Part shown: positions 1 to 12,841 of the stretch, piece by piece | How the letters are laid out: every line of letters begins with the position of its first letter | Numbering within the stretch: position 1 is the stretch's first letter | Origin: Peromyscus leucopus | Lineage: Eukaryota > Chordata > Mammalia > Rodentia > Cricetidae | Assembly (NCBI RefSeq): GCF_004664715.2 | Contig: NC_051070.1 | Coordinates: 47,688,456 to 47,752,455, forward strand | Length of the DNA stretch: 64,000 nucleotides | Reading direction: 5' to 3' | Position numbers and translations under genes: made by a program | Notes under the pieces: model-generated | What the model was told of the DNA's origin: nothing | The model's input: the letters and a program-made list of their open reading frames with translations, nothing else | Database searches by the model: none

Positions 1-2190
1 TGGTGGTAGAAAGCAGTAAGATATATAAGGTGTGAGGACCAGAAACTAGCAGCATTTGGCTGGTTAAGCATTTGGCTGGTTAAGCTTTCAGGCTTTGAAG
101 CAGCACAATTCAGCTGGGATTCATTCTGGATAAGGACTTAGAGGCTTCCGGTCTGAGGAAACAGGACCAGCTGAGGATCCGGTGAGGTGAGATAGCTGTG
201 GCTTGTTCTGTCTCTCTGATCTTCCAGTATTTACCCCAATAACTGGCCTCAGGTTTGATTTTATTAATAAGAACTTTTAAGATTCCTGCTACAAAGGCCC
301 TTGATTCTGGCATTCCTGCCTCCATGTCCCTGGTGACATCCCTTCCCAAGGGATGGGATGACTGGCCAATGACCTCTCACCATACTTTACATTCCATGTT
401 CTATTTGCCAGAAAATACAGTGCCCACTGTATTCCCCAGGTAGTAGGACCCAAGGAATGGGTTCACGCAAGGTCCATGTCTGTACCTAGGCTGTGCTGCT
501 CTACTCCATTTAGCCAGCCATGTGACATCATGTGACATCATGTGGGGGGTCCTTCCATTTGCTTGTTCAGCCTGTTGGGTGAAGCTATTTATTCTCTCCA
601 TGATGGTGAGTTTATTTGGCACCAGAGAGGTAAGGTCTCCTATGCCCAGAGACCCCCCTAGGTAAATCTCTGGTTGTTAGAATAAAAAAATGTTTGCACA
701 GAAAAACTTGTGGTGCACTCATGTATCTTAGGAGTAAAAATAAGCAATTTTCTAATAGTAATTAGAAATAACAAGTGGATTGAGGTGTCAGGATACCACT
801 AAGCAAGCTCAAGCTCCTTCTGTTTAGTTGTACTCTAGTGGCTTCTGGGATCCCCTCAAAAGGTTCCTTTGAAGTATTAGCAGCTGCCTGTACCATGTGA
901 CATTTCTCCTCCTAGGCTAGCTCAACTTGCCAGTACATGTTTTCTACCAGGTTGCTTGGAGAAGTACTGTTTTGCTAGGTTATACCGCTGAGAACCACAC
1001 TTTGGAAGTTGAATGAACCCAGCAAGGTCCACGTGTTAAGGCTGCATGCTCCATGATGGTAATGGAAACTTTAAGATGTGGGACTTCTTAGTGAGAGGGT
1101 CTTCGGCTGCTGGAGGCACACCACCTGAAGGGCTTGCATGACCTTCCTCTCCCACTGCCCCTTGCTTCTGGCTCAGGAGACGACAGAGGCCTGAAATGGG
1201 TGGGGCTACCGCAGTCTTGGATATGAACCTCCAGACCAGTGAGGCCAAATGAGTTTCAGTGTGAGCAGCCTGTGTCTGGTGTTCCGTAACAGTGGTGCAG
1301 AGCTGTTGAGTGTCTGTCTTTCAGGGGGTTGGTGTCTGTGGCCTGGCGCCGCTGTCCCTGAGTTGCGGGCAGCAGCCCTTGAGCAGCAGAGTGGCCCACT
1401 GCACAGCTGCCCACCTCCTCCTCTCCTTCCATGTCCGTCCAGGTTCGCAGCTCATGGAGGGGTGCCACTCACTGCTAGGGAGAGAGAACCCCTCACAGCC
1501 AGGCCCAGAGGTTTGTCTTCGGGTTGATCTAGATCTCGTCAAGTCGACAATCGACATGAACTACCGTAACCTTCATCCAATATGACTTAGACCCTTACCT
1601 AAGTGGGGAGAGGATACTAAAGGATACTAAAGGCTAGGGAGAGAAGATGATGTGACCTGGGAGGAGATGCCATCCATAGCCTAGGAGAGAGGCCTGAGGC
1701 ACAGCCTTCCCTCAGAGCTCGCAGAAGGGTCAAGACTGCCAACACCTAGACTTTGGGCTTCCAGCCTCCAGGCCTGAAAGTCAACACACTTCTGCTGTTT
1801 AAGCCAACTGCCCCTCAGTACTCTGGTAGACTAATAAGGATCCCACACCAAACTCTGCAACCAAGATCTTCCTCCTTGGCTTTTAGCTGGACCGTATCTG
1901 GATCTCCTACAGGCACTTAGCACTCAGTGTGGACCAAGTGGAAGTTTCTGCTTCAACCTGCAAGCGTGCCTTTCTCCTCTGGGCTTTCCCAGTCTCCTGA
2001 GTGTCACTGAATCCCATGTCACGTCCCTGAGCAGCCAGACAACATTACTGCTCGTCTGTACTAATCCTGTGAAATTGTTTTTCTCCCTGTCCTCAGTTTC
2101 TCCACTGCAGCCCACCATCTACAAAACTACCGGAGTGATTTTTAGAAATGCAAAACTGATTCTCAATATTTCAGGGCACTCTGGCTGGAT
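1..2190. other. Unique DNA without recognisable gene
   Basis: I see no SINE, LINE or convincing exon. There are short local duplications at 51-82 (16 bp twice), 519-543 and 1609-1631. Open frames here are under 100 codons and overlap on both strands without splice support. Confidence 0.6.
51..82. repeat. 16-bp perfect tandem duplication
   Basis: The unit agcatttggctggtta occurs at 51-66 and again at 67-82. Confidence 0.9.
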
Positions 2191-2194
2191 CTAC

Positions 2195-2305
2195 TAAGTT
2201 ATATGTGTATATATGTATGTATATTTACATGTATATGCATCTATACATACACATACACATTTATGTATATATGTATGTAAATAATAGTATATAGTATATG
2301 TTTCA
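2195..2305. repeat. AT/GT-rich low-complexity tract
   Basis: Imperfect tatatgtatg / catacacata runs; no unit dominates. Confidence 0.75.
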
Positions 2306-2419
2306 AATACATCTCAGTTATACTTTTTAAAATAATCCTAACAGAAGTAGAAAAAAAAAACCCAAGTGATTTATAAAATCCTTTTTGAGTATGAAAAGAC
2401 CTTTTAATAAACATAAGAT

Positions 2420-2590
2420 AATAGCTGAGAGCCATAAGAGAAAATATTGATCAATGAGACTACATAAAAATGAAAAATGACCATGTTGTGGGGAAGACCA
2501 TTAAGGATTTGAAATACAAAGATTTGAAAAAAACCTTCACAACACAGATGCCGGAAAAGGACTAGGTTCTTTCTTTATCAAAAAGTGTCC
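2420..2590 (+). mobile_element. Old LINE-1 ORF2 3' fragment
   Basis: AT-rich sequence with phrases typical of the end of L1 ORF2 (agccataagagaaaatattgatc, gactacataaaaat, ggaaaaggacta). It is heavily decayed and has no open frame. Confidence 0.45.
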
Positions 2591-2595
2591 ACAGG

Positions 2596-2793
2596 GCTGG
2601 AGAGATGGCTCAGTGGTTAAGAGCACTGGCTGTTCTTCCAGAGGACCTAGGTTTGGTTCCCAGCACCCAGATGGTGGCTTACAACTGTCTGTAACTCCAG
2701 TCCCAGGGAATCTGACTCCTTCTGGCCTCTGTAGGCACCAAGCATGCTTGTGGCGCATAGACACACATGCAGACAAAACAAATAAATTAAAAA
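2596..2793 (+). mobile_element. B2/B3-family SINE
   Basis: Starts gggctggagagatggctcag (tRNA-derived pol III head) and continues through the attcccagcaccc-like segment to an aataaattaaaaag tail. Confidence 0.92.
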
Positions 2794-3074
2794 GAAGTTC
2801 CTATAAACCGGGTAGGAAAAGCTGTAAGCAGCAGAATGGAAGGACAGCCAAGAGACCCTCCCACTGGGTGCTCACAGAGGAGACACATGAGGCCTATGAG
2901 CAGGAAAAAAACACCCCATTATCATGCAGTCTGAGTGCAAAAGGCAACACATCGTCATTTCCACCCTGCCAGATGGGTCCTGCTGCTCACCTTCATGGAG
3001 GGGCTCTCTCACGGTCTCTTGGGAAGAGGAAAATGAATGAAATTACTTGGATGGAAACCTGCCAGTCTTGTTTG

Positions 3075-3180
3075 TTCTGTTTCTGTCACAGGGCTTTACA
3101 GCATAGCCCAGGCTGACTCAGTCTCTCTTTCTTCAGCCTCTCCAGTGCTGGGATTACAGGTGTGGTCATCACACACTAGT
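3075..3180 (-). mobile_element. Diverged B1-like SINE fragment
   Basis: Contains tagcccaggctgac and agtgctgggattacaggtg, reverse-strand B1 landmarks, with many changes. Confidence 0.6.
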
Positions 3181-3184
3181 GAGA

Positions 3185-4100
3185 GCTGCTGGTAGCAATG
3201 GCTTCGCCAGAGGCCACAAGAATACACAGCAGATGGCAATGGATAATTCAGGTGTTGATCCATCAGAGAAATTACTCCTTGATGGAAGAACTCTGTCAAG
3301 CAAGGTTTACAGGACCACAGACTCTGAAAACGATTGCCTCTGTCTGTAATTTCACATGTGCAAAAACAGCTGTGGGGAGACCCAATACCTGCACTGTAAT
3401 GTGTAATTTCATGTGATGTGTGTATGTAATGTAAGCTCATGATTACATCTCAATCTTATGGGCACAGATATCTGTGGATGGTCAGGGAGATGACTTCTCC
3501 TTAATCTGTATAATTTTGATAAATAGAAAACATACTAGGATATGCTTCATAACTAGATCTGTTGTTCCATGAAGACTCTAAGACACTTAGGCCTTGTTTT
3601 CTTATCACTAGCTCAGACTGGCATAAACAACAACAACAACAACAACAATTTCTTCTCAGTTCTAAGACAAGCCACATACAATTAATTGATTCAAAACCTC
3701 AAGAGCAAATTCAAACTAGACTGAACATCTTTGTAAATGGATCACAAGTTACAACTTTACAGATATTCACAAAGACAAAGTTGCAGATGTCTAATCAAGG
3801 TTATTGAGCACAAGGCAACCTAAAATACTATGCTAGTCTCTCTAGCCAGGCCTAGCTGATAACACAGACCAGTGGCCACTCCCTACTAAATTCCTTAACA
3901 ATTAACACTCTGCACAAACTTCTAACCTCAGTATATGATATAAAACTTAGGGTTCAACTAACTAATTGTTCACTGTTTAGGTCCCAAATAACAATTAATC
4001 AAGTCCAGAGAGAAATAGCTTTATGTCTAGCTAAACCGTGAAAAAAGTTTCACAATTAGCCAGGGCTACAGAGGATGGTCTGGCCTCACAGCCTTAAATA
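3185..4100 (+). mobile_element. Diverged interspersed repeat, copy A (pairs with 15426-16140)
   Basis: Shares ordered blocks with 15426-16140: gccagaggc...acacagcagatggcaa, gattgcctctgtctgtaat, aacagctgtggg, ggtcagggagatgactt, tgtataattttgataaatag, agagcaaattcaaa and aactaactaattgttcactg. Both copies lie in the same orientation. The class is uncertain; an endogenous retroviral internal region is one option. There is no open frame. An (AAC)n tract at 3625-3648 is unique to this copy. Confidence 0.55.
3625..3648 (+). repeat. (AAC)n microsatellite
   Basis: About eight AAC/ACA triplets. Confidence 0.9.
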
Positions 4101-4603
4101 AAGGGTTACCAGCTCCCTTCCTTGTGATCTGGTGTTACAAACAGGGTAAGAGAATATATTTTTAGGTTTGGGGCACTTTCAATGCCAGTCCCTGGGAAAG
4201 TGCTGAGCACCAAGGCCCTACCTGTGCGTTGCCATGGAAAATTGCTCTGCTCCTTATCATTTACTCAAGGAATGTGCTGTGACCCTGAGATGTAGCTTTG
4301 GCAACTTTTCTTTTTCCTGCCTCAAACCTCCTGTAAAATGTGTATATTGCTGGGTAGAACAAAGAAAATAGGTAGAATTAGAGCTGGGAAAAAAAAGCTA
4401 GAGAGAATCAAGTGAGATACCCTCAGTTCGTGTTTGAGTCTGATTCCCTCCGATGGATAGAAATTTACTCCTAAAGACCCTCAGATAAAAGTTTCCTAAA
4501 GTCCTGCAACGCGGGAAGAAAACCCTAGGTGCAGCCTTGAGAGCTGGTCTCTCAGGCTGCAGCAATCACAACTGTCATTATCTTTTGAGTCAAGGATACA
4601 GAT

Positions 4604-5596
<993 letters not shown>

Positions 5597-5654
<58 letters not shown>
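5597..5654 (+). repeat. (GA)n microsatellite
   Basis: Uninterrupted AG dinucleotides for about 58 bp. Confidence 0.97.
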
Positions 5655-5659
<5 letters not shown>

Positions 5660-5912
5660 AGATTTATTACCTCACTCTCATCAGTTCAACAAGAAAACCA
5701 TAGGCATCACCAAGGATGCAAATTCATCAAATTATGTACGACTCAACATGGGGGTAATAATAAAATAGGCATGGAATAAGTAATTTCAGTGGCCGACTTA
5801 AGGAAACTACTGTGGTCCTGATGTCTGGTGAACGTCAGCTTGGCAAAGTAATGCTTGAATGAAGTAGATGGAGAGCAGGCAGATGGCTAGAGATTGGGTG
5901 GTATTACCACCT

Positions 5913-5936
5913 CCCCCGCCCCGTCCCGCCCTGCCC
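5913..5936 (-). other. Potential G-quadruplex / i-motif (G-rich on minus)
   Basis: Five C runs of three to five bases separated by one or two bases (cccccgccccgtcccgccct) give a G4 pattern on the minus strand. Confidence 0.55.
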
Positions 5937-6116
5937 TACTGCTGCCCAGTAATGAGACTGGAGAGACAGGTACACACATGTTGGAAAACTGCAAAAGCAC
6001 GGGATACCTGGTGTGGAGCAGTAAGAAGGTGACTGGGGAGCCAGCAGAGGAAATGGAGGGCAGGGGCTAGCTGCAGAGGTCCTTGTGGATTATCAAGGGG
6101 GACTTCATGTTCTCAA

Positions 6117-6315
6117 GGGAGATTTAGTTTTTTTGTTTTTTGTTTTTTTTTTTGGTTTTTCGAGACAGGGTTTCTCTGTGTAGCTTTGTGCCTTTCCTGG
6201 AACTCACTTGGTAGCCCAGGCTGGCCTCGAACTCACAGAGATCCACCTGCCTCTGCCTCCCGAGTGCTGGGATTAAAGGCGTGTGCCACCACCGCCCGGC
6301 GGGAGATTTAGTTTT
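6117..6315 (-). mobile_element. B1 SINE with intact target-site duplication
   Basis: A T-rich tail followed by acagggtttctctgtgta through ggcgtgtgccaccaccgccc marks a full reverse B1. The 15-bp flank gggagatttagtttt occurs at 6117-6131 and 6301-6315, the target-site duplication. Low divergence suggests a fairly recent insertion. Confidence 0.95.
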
Positions 6316-6379
6316 ATGTCAGAAGTTCCAAGAACTTTATGGAGATTTAGTTTTATGTCAGAAGTTCCAAGAACTTTAT
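6302..6379. repeat. 39-bp perfect tandem duplication beside the B1
   Basis: The segment 6302-6340 is repeated exactly at 6341-6379 and begins with the B1 target site. Confidence 0.95.
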
Positions 6380-9300
6380 TGATCTCCCACTAGCTCTCTC
6401 AAATTTGCTGATGTCTAGACTTGCCTATGGCTCACCATTGCTAATCAAGTTAGGAGAGGGTTCCCCAGTCCAAAACGGTCAAGAGCGTCTACCAGAAAAG
6501 GTGCACGCTTTTGCATTTCATGGTCAGCCCTAGCCTGGAGGCTTGGGAAATAGAGAAGGGTTTCTAGCCTTCAGGGTGATGGGGATGCAAACTGAATTGT
6601 GGAATTGATAATTATAACTCTGGTTTCTCTCTCCCCCACTCCTGGGAAGGTGTGGCTCCCAAGGCAGGGCTCGGAGGAAGCAGCTCTAGCTGAATATTGG
6701 CTCCCTAGGGAAATGACAGTGACTTGTCGCCTCAGCTTCAGGCTGATACAGGTCCTTCAAGCTAGGACATCCAGAGAGCCCTGGAAACCCAACGGGGAGT
6801 CACAGGGATGGCTTAGTACATTTACTTCTGTCCCCTTATTATGCATTTGGGGTCCAGGGTAGGGGTACTCCTTGTGGTCCCCACGTGTTAATTTTGGGTT
6901 CAGTAGAAAAAGCCTCTACTCCTTCATACTCCTGACAGGGTGCCTGACTTGGTTCTTTCTGTCTGCAAATTTCATCTGCATATCGGTGCTTTGTTCTAGA
7001 CAAGCTTGTGGTAGCTGAGAATTCACAGGCGGCCATTTCCCCCATTACCCTTACAGGGGCACGCATGCCACCATCACCGGGGTGCTAAGAACACGGTATG
7101 TCCCTACAGTACTTTTGAAAAGCCATTTAGGAACACCCAACAAGAACCCATCAGGGTTCAAGCAAGCACTCAGGAGCTCCTTGTGGCTAGCATCGGAGAA
7201 GAGGAGCGGGTGAATGGGCACGACAGGAGCCCAAGAGACCGCAGGGCAGGTGGCAAAGGTAAGAGGCTCTGCGATGTGGCGCCACTGACTCCTGTGGCCA
7301 GCAGACATGGAGTCTGAGCCTGGCTGGGGCCTGACAGCCCGGCAAAACCTCCTCACCGGTGACTCCTTATTTTAACAGGCTTTACCGAATAATCTAGAGT
7401 TAACCGAAGGAAGAGAGTGAGTAGCGTTTCCTGCAAGAAGGAGGTGAGCTTGGCACCCCTGAACACTAAGCAGCGGTGCAGCCGGGCTGGGTTCGGTGTG
7501 ATTATTAAGCTTATTAACATCACCGGGCTCCGTCCACGTGTCCGCGGAACACCGTCAACGGCGGTGGCGGAGCTGTGACTGGACTGAATAACAGAATCTT
7601 TATTTCTAGTTAATGGCTCCTTTGGGGGTTTCCTGTGGCCTCTGCTTCCATGCTGATGAGATCGTTATCTGTTCCACGGAGGGTGGGGAGAGGGGTGTAC
7701 CAGGCCGGGAGCAAGAGGTGGCCCTGTCTCATAAAACCTGTGCCACTTGCCATGTCGCTCGCCCCTCAGACAGCCTAGCCCTTCACCTGTACCCCGAGGA
7801 CAAAAATGCTCCTCTTCAGGGTGGCTCGGAGACCAGGCCTGACGGAGCCCGATGCCCGATGACACACAGTCCCCAGTAGCACGCTTTCCCTCTCATCTGA
7901 TTAAGAGCAAATTTTGATTCCACCTTGTCTTGGTGCCTCTCTGCCAAGGCTCTTCTTGATAGAACCGCACACTTGAATTTGGGGTGTTTGCTCCGTGTAC
8001 ATTTCCCACACAGAGTGGGAGCATTGGTCCCCATATTCCAATGACAGGAACCTTTGCTTGGCCAAAGTTTACTCACCTTCTCAACTGTCGTCTCCTTGGC
8101 CTGTCTGTTCACGTCTTTCTGAAACCTAGTTGTAGCAAAGGCCTTCCTGAGTCCGTTTAGTGGGAGCGCCACACCCCCGAGACCTGAGCTTCTCAAGCCC
8201 AGGCCTGGTTCTTCACTGGTTCAGAAAATCTACCAAGCTAGGTGTTTGATCCCTCGGGCTGGCTTTCAGTGAGAACCTGCTCCCCCTGATGCCTCCTTCA
8301 CAGGCATTTCTATCCATTCACCTCTGCCTGCTCTTTGGATGTGAATCCCTCTTGTCAAGGCTGTGTTCACAATGAAGCCCTGTCTCTCTCTCCCATCACA
8401 AAATCCCACTGCCAAGGTCCTTCCTGCATCTCTTGGTCTTACTGCACTGGTCCCCAGTAAGGCCCATATATAAGTTCCTCCCTGTACTTTGGAATATGGA
8501 GACGGATTTCTGGCCCTTTCCCACACCGGCCGTTCTGCTTTCCTCTGCAGACTCTTATTTTCTGTTTTATTCTCCTTCAGGAGGTTCGGGGGGCTGTGTG
8601 CCAGCATGTCCCCAGGTTCCTCTCCAGGACTTGATATATATAAGCTGCATTAGCAAGGGAGCAATCACCCGGGGCGCCTCCCCAGCGCACAGCACACGGC
8701 AGGAATCTCTAAATAATAGGTCAAGTTGGACTCTTACTGCAATCTGCCTTTCTCTGTTTTACGGGCCTCAAATGCCAAAAAGAATAGGAGAAATTATTAC
8801 TGCCACATATGTGGACCTTTTCATCCCTGGGGGAATTGGTTTTAAAATCACCTCTTAAGCTGAGGGGTAAGGGGAGGTGATGGAGGTTGAGATCGCACAG
8901 GCAGAGAGAAGCTCGGTTCACAGCAGTCTGGGGCCTGTAGTGACCCTCAGTAAACATTGGTCCCTTCCCCCTGTTCCTGTTTCTTCTTTCTCATTACATT
9001 TTGCCCATTTCAATATCCTGCTCAGTGAACAAGAAAATGCCATGTCTGATGACCATTATCTTCCCACCTGCCTCCAATCATAGATGCTGTTTCTTCTCCT
9101 TGGAAAACCTCCAGGGCCCTGCCTCTGATTCGGTGTCTTTCCTTGGTGCTACGTTCTAGGAGTGATGCCTTGGCCATGGACCGTCAGTGAGGATGCCTGG
9201 CTGAGGGAGCGTTCTCCTCAGCCCGGGCCAGGCTACATTTGCACTTCTTACCTTCTTGTGGCTGGGTTAGTACCTTCTACGGTCATTTAAAGTCATCCCA

Positions 9301-9940
9301 AGCATTACCTTCCAAGTCAGATTTCTTATGTGTTAACGCGGAGGCGTCGTCTTGATCTAGTGTTGTTTTTGATTTTAAGGGCGTTCCTGTGAAAAGATGA
9401 AAGAGAGTAGCCGTTCTGATCCCAGGCGTGGGCTTTGCAACGGGTCCATGCTGAACACATGGAGCCCGTACATTGGGGCCCTTGGTGCCCAAGGGCTGAC
9501 TGAGGGAGGGGAAGGGTGGAGGCTTCAGGGTATGGCCGCCTTGACTTCTTTGGTGACTTTCTGCAAGACTGCAGGAAATCAGTGGTCTCCCCTGGCTGTC
9601 CCTGGGCTGGCAGGGCTGGAGGTCAGGGAGGTCTCAGAAGTTTAAATCCTGGGGATGCACAGTGGGGCACTCTTGTCACCAAAGCAAGGAAACTTCTCTG
9701 CTTTTTTTGTGTGTGCCAAGAGCTCCCCAGGAGACACATAATGGGGTGCATTATGGGAAACAGCCGGCGGATAGATCTGCTGAGCTTGCAGTTCTTTACA
9801 GTGTTTTCCTTAGACCTCACACACTTCACGGTCACTCTGGTTTGTGTCTTCTGAAGCGTTGCCCTTTCTGCTTTTTGGGTTTTGTGCTACTATCTCTTCT
9901 TCCTGTTCCTAAACAGGTGTGCACCCAAGTACACACACTC
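6380..9940. other. Repeat-free 3.5-kb block, no supported gene
   Basis: No SINE or LINE is seen. The stretch 7380-7640 has CpGs and an A/T-rich homeobox-like core (attattaagcttattaac), as conserved non-coding elements often do. A 49-bp pseudo-exon at 8125-8077 (minus) has a strong donor but does not connect in phase to the upstream exon. Confidence 0.5.
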
Positions 9941-9942
9941 TT

Positions 9943-9977
<35 letters not shown>

Positions 9978-9989
9978 CTTATACAATAT

Positions 9990-10032
<43 letters not shown>

Positions 10033-10152
10033 CTTATACAATATTCTCTTACACACACATACACTCCTTACCTACACATAGACACATTTTCTCCCCCCAC
10101 CTCTCTCTCTCTCTCTCACACACACATACTCTCTCTCTCTCTCTCTCTCTCT

Positions 10153-10202
<50 letters not shown>

Positions 10203-10250
10203 CCCTCTCAAACACACACACTTTTCCTCTCACATACACACACACTCACA
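9941..10250 (+). repeat. Compound (CA)n/(CT)n microsatellite with 55-bp internal duplication
   Basis: CA runs alternate with CT runs over 300 bp. A block starting aaactcttatacaatattct at 9973 recurs at 10028, a 55-bp period. Confidence 0.95.
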
Positions 10251-10460
10251 CCGTGCATTCCATTCTTGCGGCAGAAGAGGAACAGGCCCATGAGGAAAAG
10301 AAAGCACACTGCTCCATCATTTACAGGAGGGTTAGGTTTGTATCAGGCTCTCAGTGCTTGGAAGAGAGACCCAGGCACGCGCACCGCCAGCACCTACCAT
10401 CTTTCAGCATGAGCCCCAGCACCTCCATAAGCACAGGATACTAATCTCAGAAAGCACACC

Positions 10461-10880
10461 TGTCTTGGTTAAGGTCACTGTTGCTGTGGTAAAACACCAG
10501 GACCAAAAGCAACTTGGGGAGGAAAGGGTTTATTTGGCTTATACTTTGACATTGTAATCCACCATGGAAGGAAGTCAAGACAGGAACTCAAACCAGGCAG
10601 GAACCAGGAGGCAGGAGCTGATGCAGAGGCCAGGGAGGGGAGCTGCTTACTGGCTTGCTCCTCATGGCTTGCTCAGCCAGCTTTCTTATAGAACCCAGGA
10701 CCACCAGTGCAGGGATGGAATCACCTACAATGGGCTGGGCCCTCCCCTATTGGTCACTAATAGAGGAAGTGCTCTACAGGCTTGTCTACAGCCTGCTCTT
10801 ATGGAGGCCTTTTCTCAACTGAGGTTCCCATTTCTCAAACGACTCTAGCCTGTGTCAAGTTGATATAAAGTTAGCCAGCA
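10461..10880 (+). mobile_element. Rodent interspersed repeat, class uncertain
   Basis: Carries the widespread rodent phrases gtggtaaaacaccaggacca, aaagcaacttggggagga, gcttgctcctcatggcttgc and gtcaagttgatataaa. It begins TG and ends CA like an LTR, but I see no clear target duplication. A DNA-transposon relic is the alternative. ORFs inside are repeat translations. Confidence 0.7.
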
Positions 10881-12005
10881 CGGAATTGCCTTGATTGGCA
10901 GGGGCCATCTTTCCTCTGCCTTGAGCAGGTCTGTCCCAGCTCCACCGGGCGGACGGGAAGGAGGCAGCTTGTAGCTTTGCGCACCCCCAACCACTTGACA
11001 GCCATCGCCATCTTCCAGACTGAGTACCCTGCTTTACTTCAACAGTTCTTCGGATTACGGTGTCCAGGTTCACCTAACCCCAGCTGTCCTCTGTGCCCCA
11101 GCCAATATACTTCTTTCCCTGTAGAACGTAGCATTCCCCCAAAGTGAACACACCACCCCCAGGCTGGGCCTCTAGTTACACTTGGTTATGGTAACTTTTC
11201 TCGTCCCATTTACTCACTGGGACATGTTGAATGAGAGGTCTGACAGTACACAGCCTCCCCTCCACCTGTACTTATATTATCTGATTATACTCTGATTATA
11301 TTATCACATACAGCTCACCCACAAATAGGAATATCCCTTCCATATTTGCAAAAGGCTGCCCTGGGAAGAGCTCCGTGGCTTTCCACTAGAGACCGACCAG
11401 GTTGAGCCTGAGCTAGTCAACGGTTCTCTGGGTGCTGTTCTGTTAATGCTTCTTCGTCCCTCCTCAGCATCCACCTCATATTGCTGTCTTGTCCCCAAGC
11501 ACTGAGAAGCCTTTGGGCATTAAAGGCCTGGTGGGCTTTGACTCTGTAGGATTATTATACTTGCCAATGGCCATTTTGTCAAAAAATGACAACCGACGCT
11601 AACTGATTGTCCCTGCTAGCTGCATACTGGTTTGTGGAGGCCATTTTACTCTCAATACCTGTCCTAGACTGGCCATGAGCTCATCTCCCCAATTTCTGAA
11701 AATTCCTTGGATCCCAGAAAGATGGTTGAGTCATTCTTATCCTCTCTATATTTGGGGGCTGTTGGGTCTAGATTGGAAGGCAGCGGTTGCCATTCTCTTC
11801 TGACTTTTAAACCATTTTGGTTTCTGCTGCTTCTTATGCAGTTTGTTGTGCTTTTTCTAATCCAAAGATGATTTTCTTTCCCAGTGAAGTAGATATCAAA
11901 GAGTGGATGTAGAGCTTGACTCTGTGCCATTCACCAGCACCGAGGAGAGGGGCCAGGTCGATCACAACCTTCTTTGTGCTCTAGTTACATTTTAACAGAG
12001 CCCCC
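10881..12005. other. No recognisable feature
   Basis: Unique-looking. A minus-strand 67-bp stretch (about 11387-11321) has both acceptor and donor-like signals but no other support. Confidence 0.45.
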
Positions 12006-12204
12006 GGGGCTGGAGAGACGACTCAGTGGTTCACAGCACTTGCTGCTCTTTCAGAGGACCTGGGTTTGGTTTGCAGCACCCAAATCTGGTTGTCCACAAC
12101 TGCCTGAAAATGGTAGTTCTTCCAGGGGTCCAATGCCCTCTTTTGGGTGGTGTGGGTACTGCATGCACATGGTGTACACATACAGACAAGCAGGTGTAAA
12201 TAAA
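12006..12204 (+). mobile_element. B2/B3-family SINE
   Basis: ggggctggagagacgactca head, tttgcagcacccaaa middle and gtgtaaataaa end; moderately diverged. Confidence 0.9.
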
Positions 12205-12224
12205 AGAGCCCCTGGGTTTTGGTG

Positions 12225-12600
12225 TGTTTTTTTTTTTCTGACTTTCTTTTTATTTATTCTTTGTGTCTTTCACATCATGTCTCCAGATCTCACCCATCTC
12301 CTCCACCCCATAATAAAAAACAAAATAAAATTTAAGAGAAAAAAAAGGAAGAAAGGAAAAATCTCATCATGGAAGCTGCAGTGTGACACAGTGAATCACA
12401 CAGTAAACCCCTTTATCCATAGATTTTTACATGCAGGCATTCATCTCAAAGAATCATTGGTCTGGTACAAAGCTCCTGGTTCCTGCTACATCGTTGACAC
12501 TGGGCCCTCAATGGGATTCTTCCTGAACACCCCCCTGATGCAGCAGATCATAGATGGGGTGGATATTGGGGCAGCCAAACACAAGCCCCTGTTTTTTATT
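12225..12600 (-). mobile_element. LINE-1 3'UTR-like element, truncated copy A
   Basis: Aligns with 49110-49560: T-rich end, tcacatcatg, an A-rich block, aatctcatcatggaagctgca, agaatcattggtctggt, ttgacactgggccctca and cagcagatcatagatg. It lacks about 60 bp present in the other copy and stops before the GC-rich part. The 227-codon open frame over it is not a gene. Confidence 0.65.
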
Positions 12601-12766
12601 TTATCATTATTGTTGTTATTTGACAGGAATGTTTCTCCTGGGATTCAGTTTTCCTGACCACATTCTTAAAGCTCAGCACCGTTTATTTTTGTTCATTCAT
12701 GTCTAGAAATACCCCTATATTTTTTAAACCTCTGCACATGACTCTTTGGAATCACAGACTAGGGAC

Positions 12767-12841
12767 CAGGGATGTGACTTTGGTGGAGCACATCAGCATG
12801 CTCAGTTGCTGGGTTTCATTTCCAGCACTGAAAAAATAAAA
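12767..12841 (+). mobile_element. Diverged ID-type SINE
   Basis: accagggatgtgactttggt, gagcac and tttccagcactgaaaaaat follow the tRNA-Ala-like ID plan with an A-rich tail. Confidence 0.55.

Noticed and set aside
10461..10880. 94-codon frame from 10564 as a gene
   Set aside because: It lies wholly within a common rodent repeat.
11974..12657. 227-codon plus-strand open frame
   Set aside because: It runs through a B2/B3 SINE and an L1-like repeat, so it is a transposon translation.
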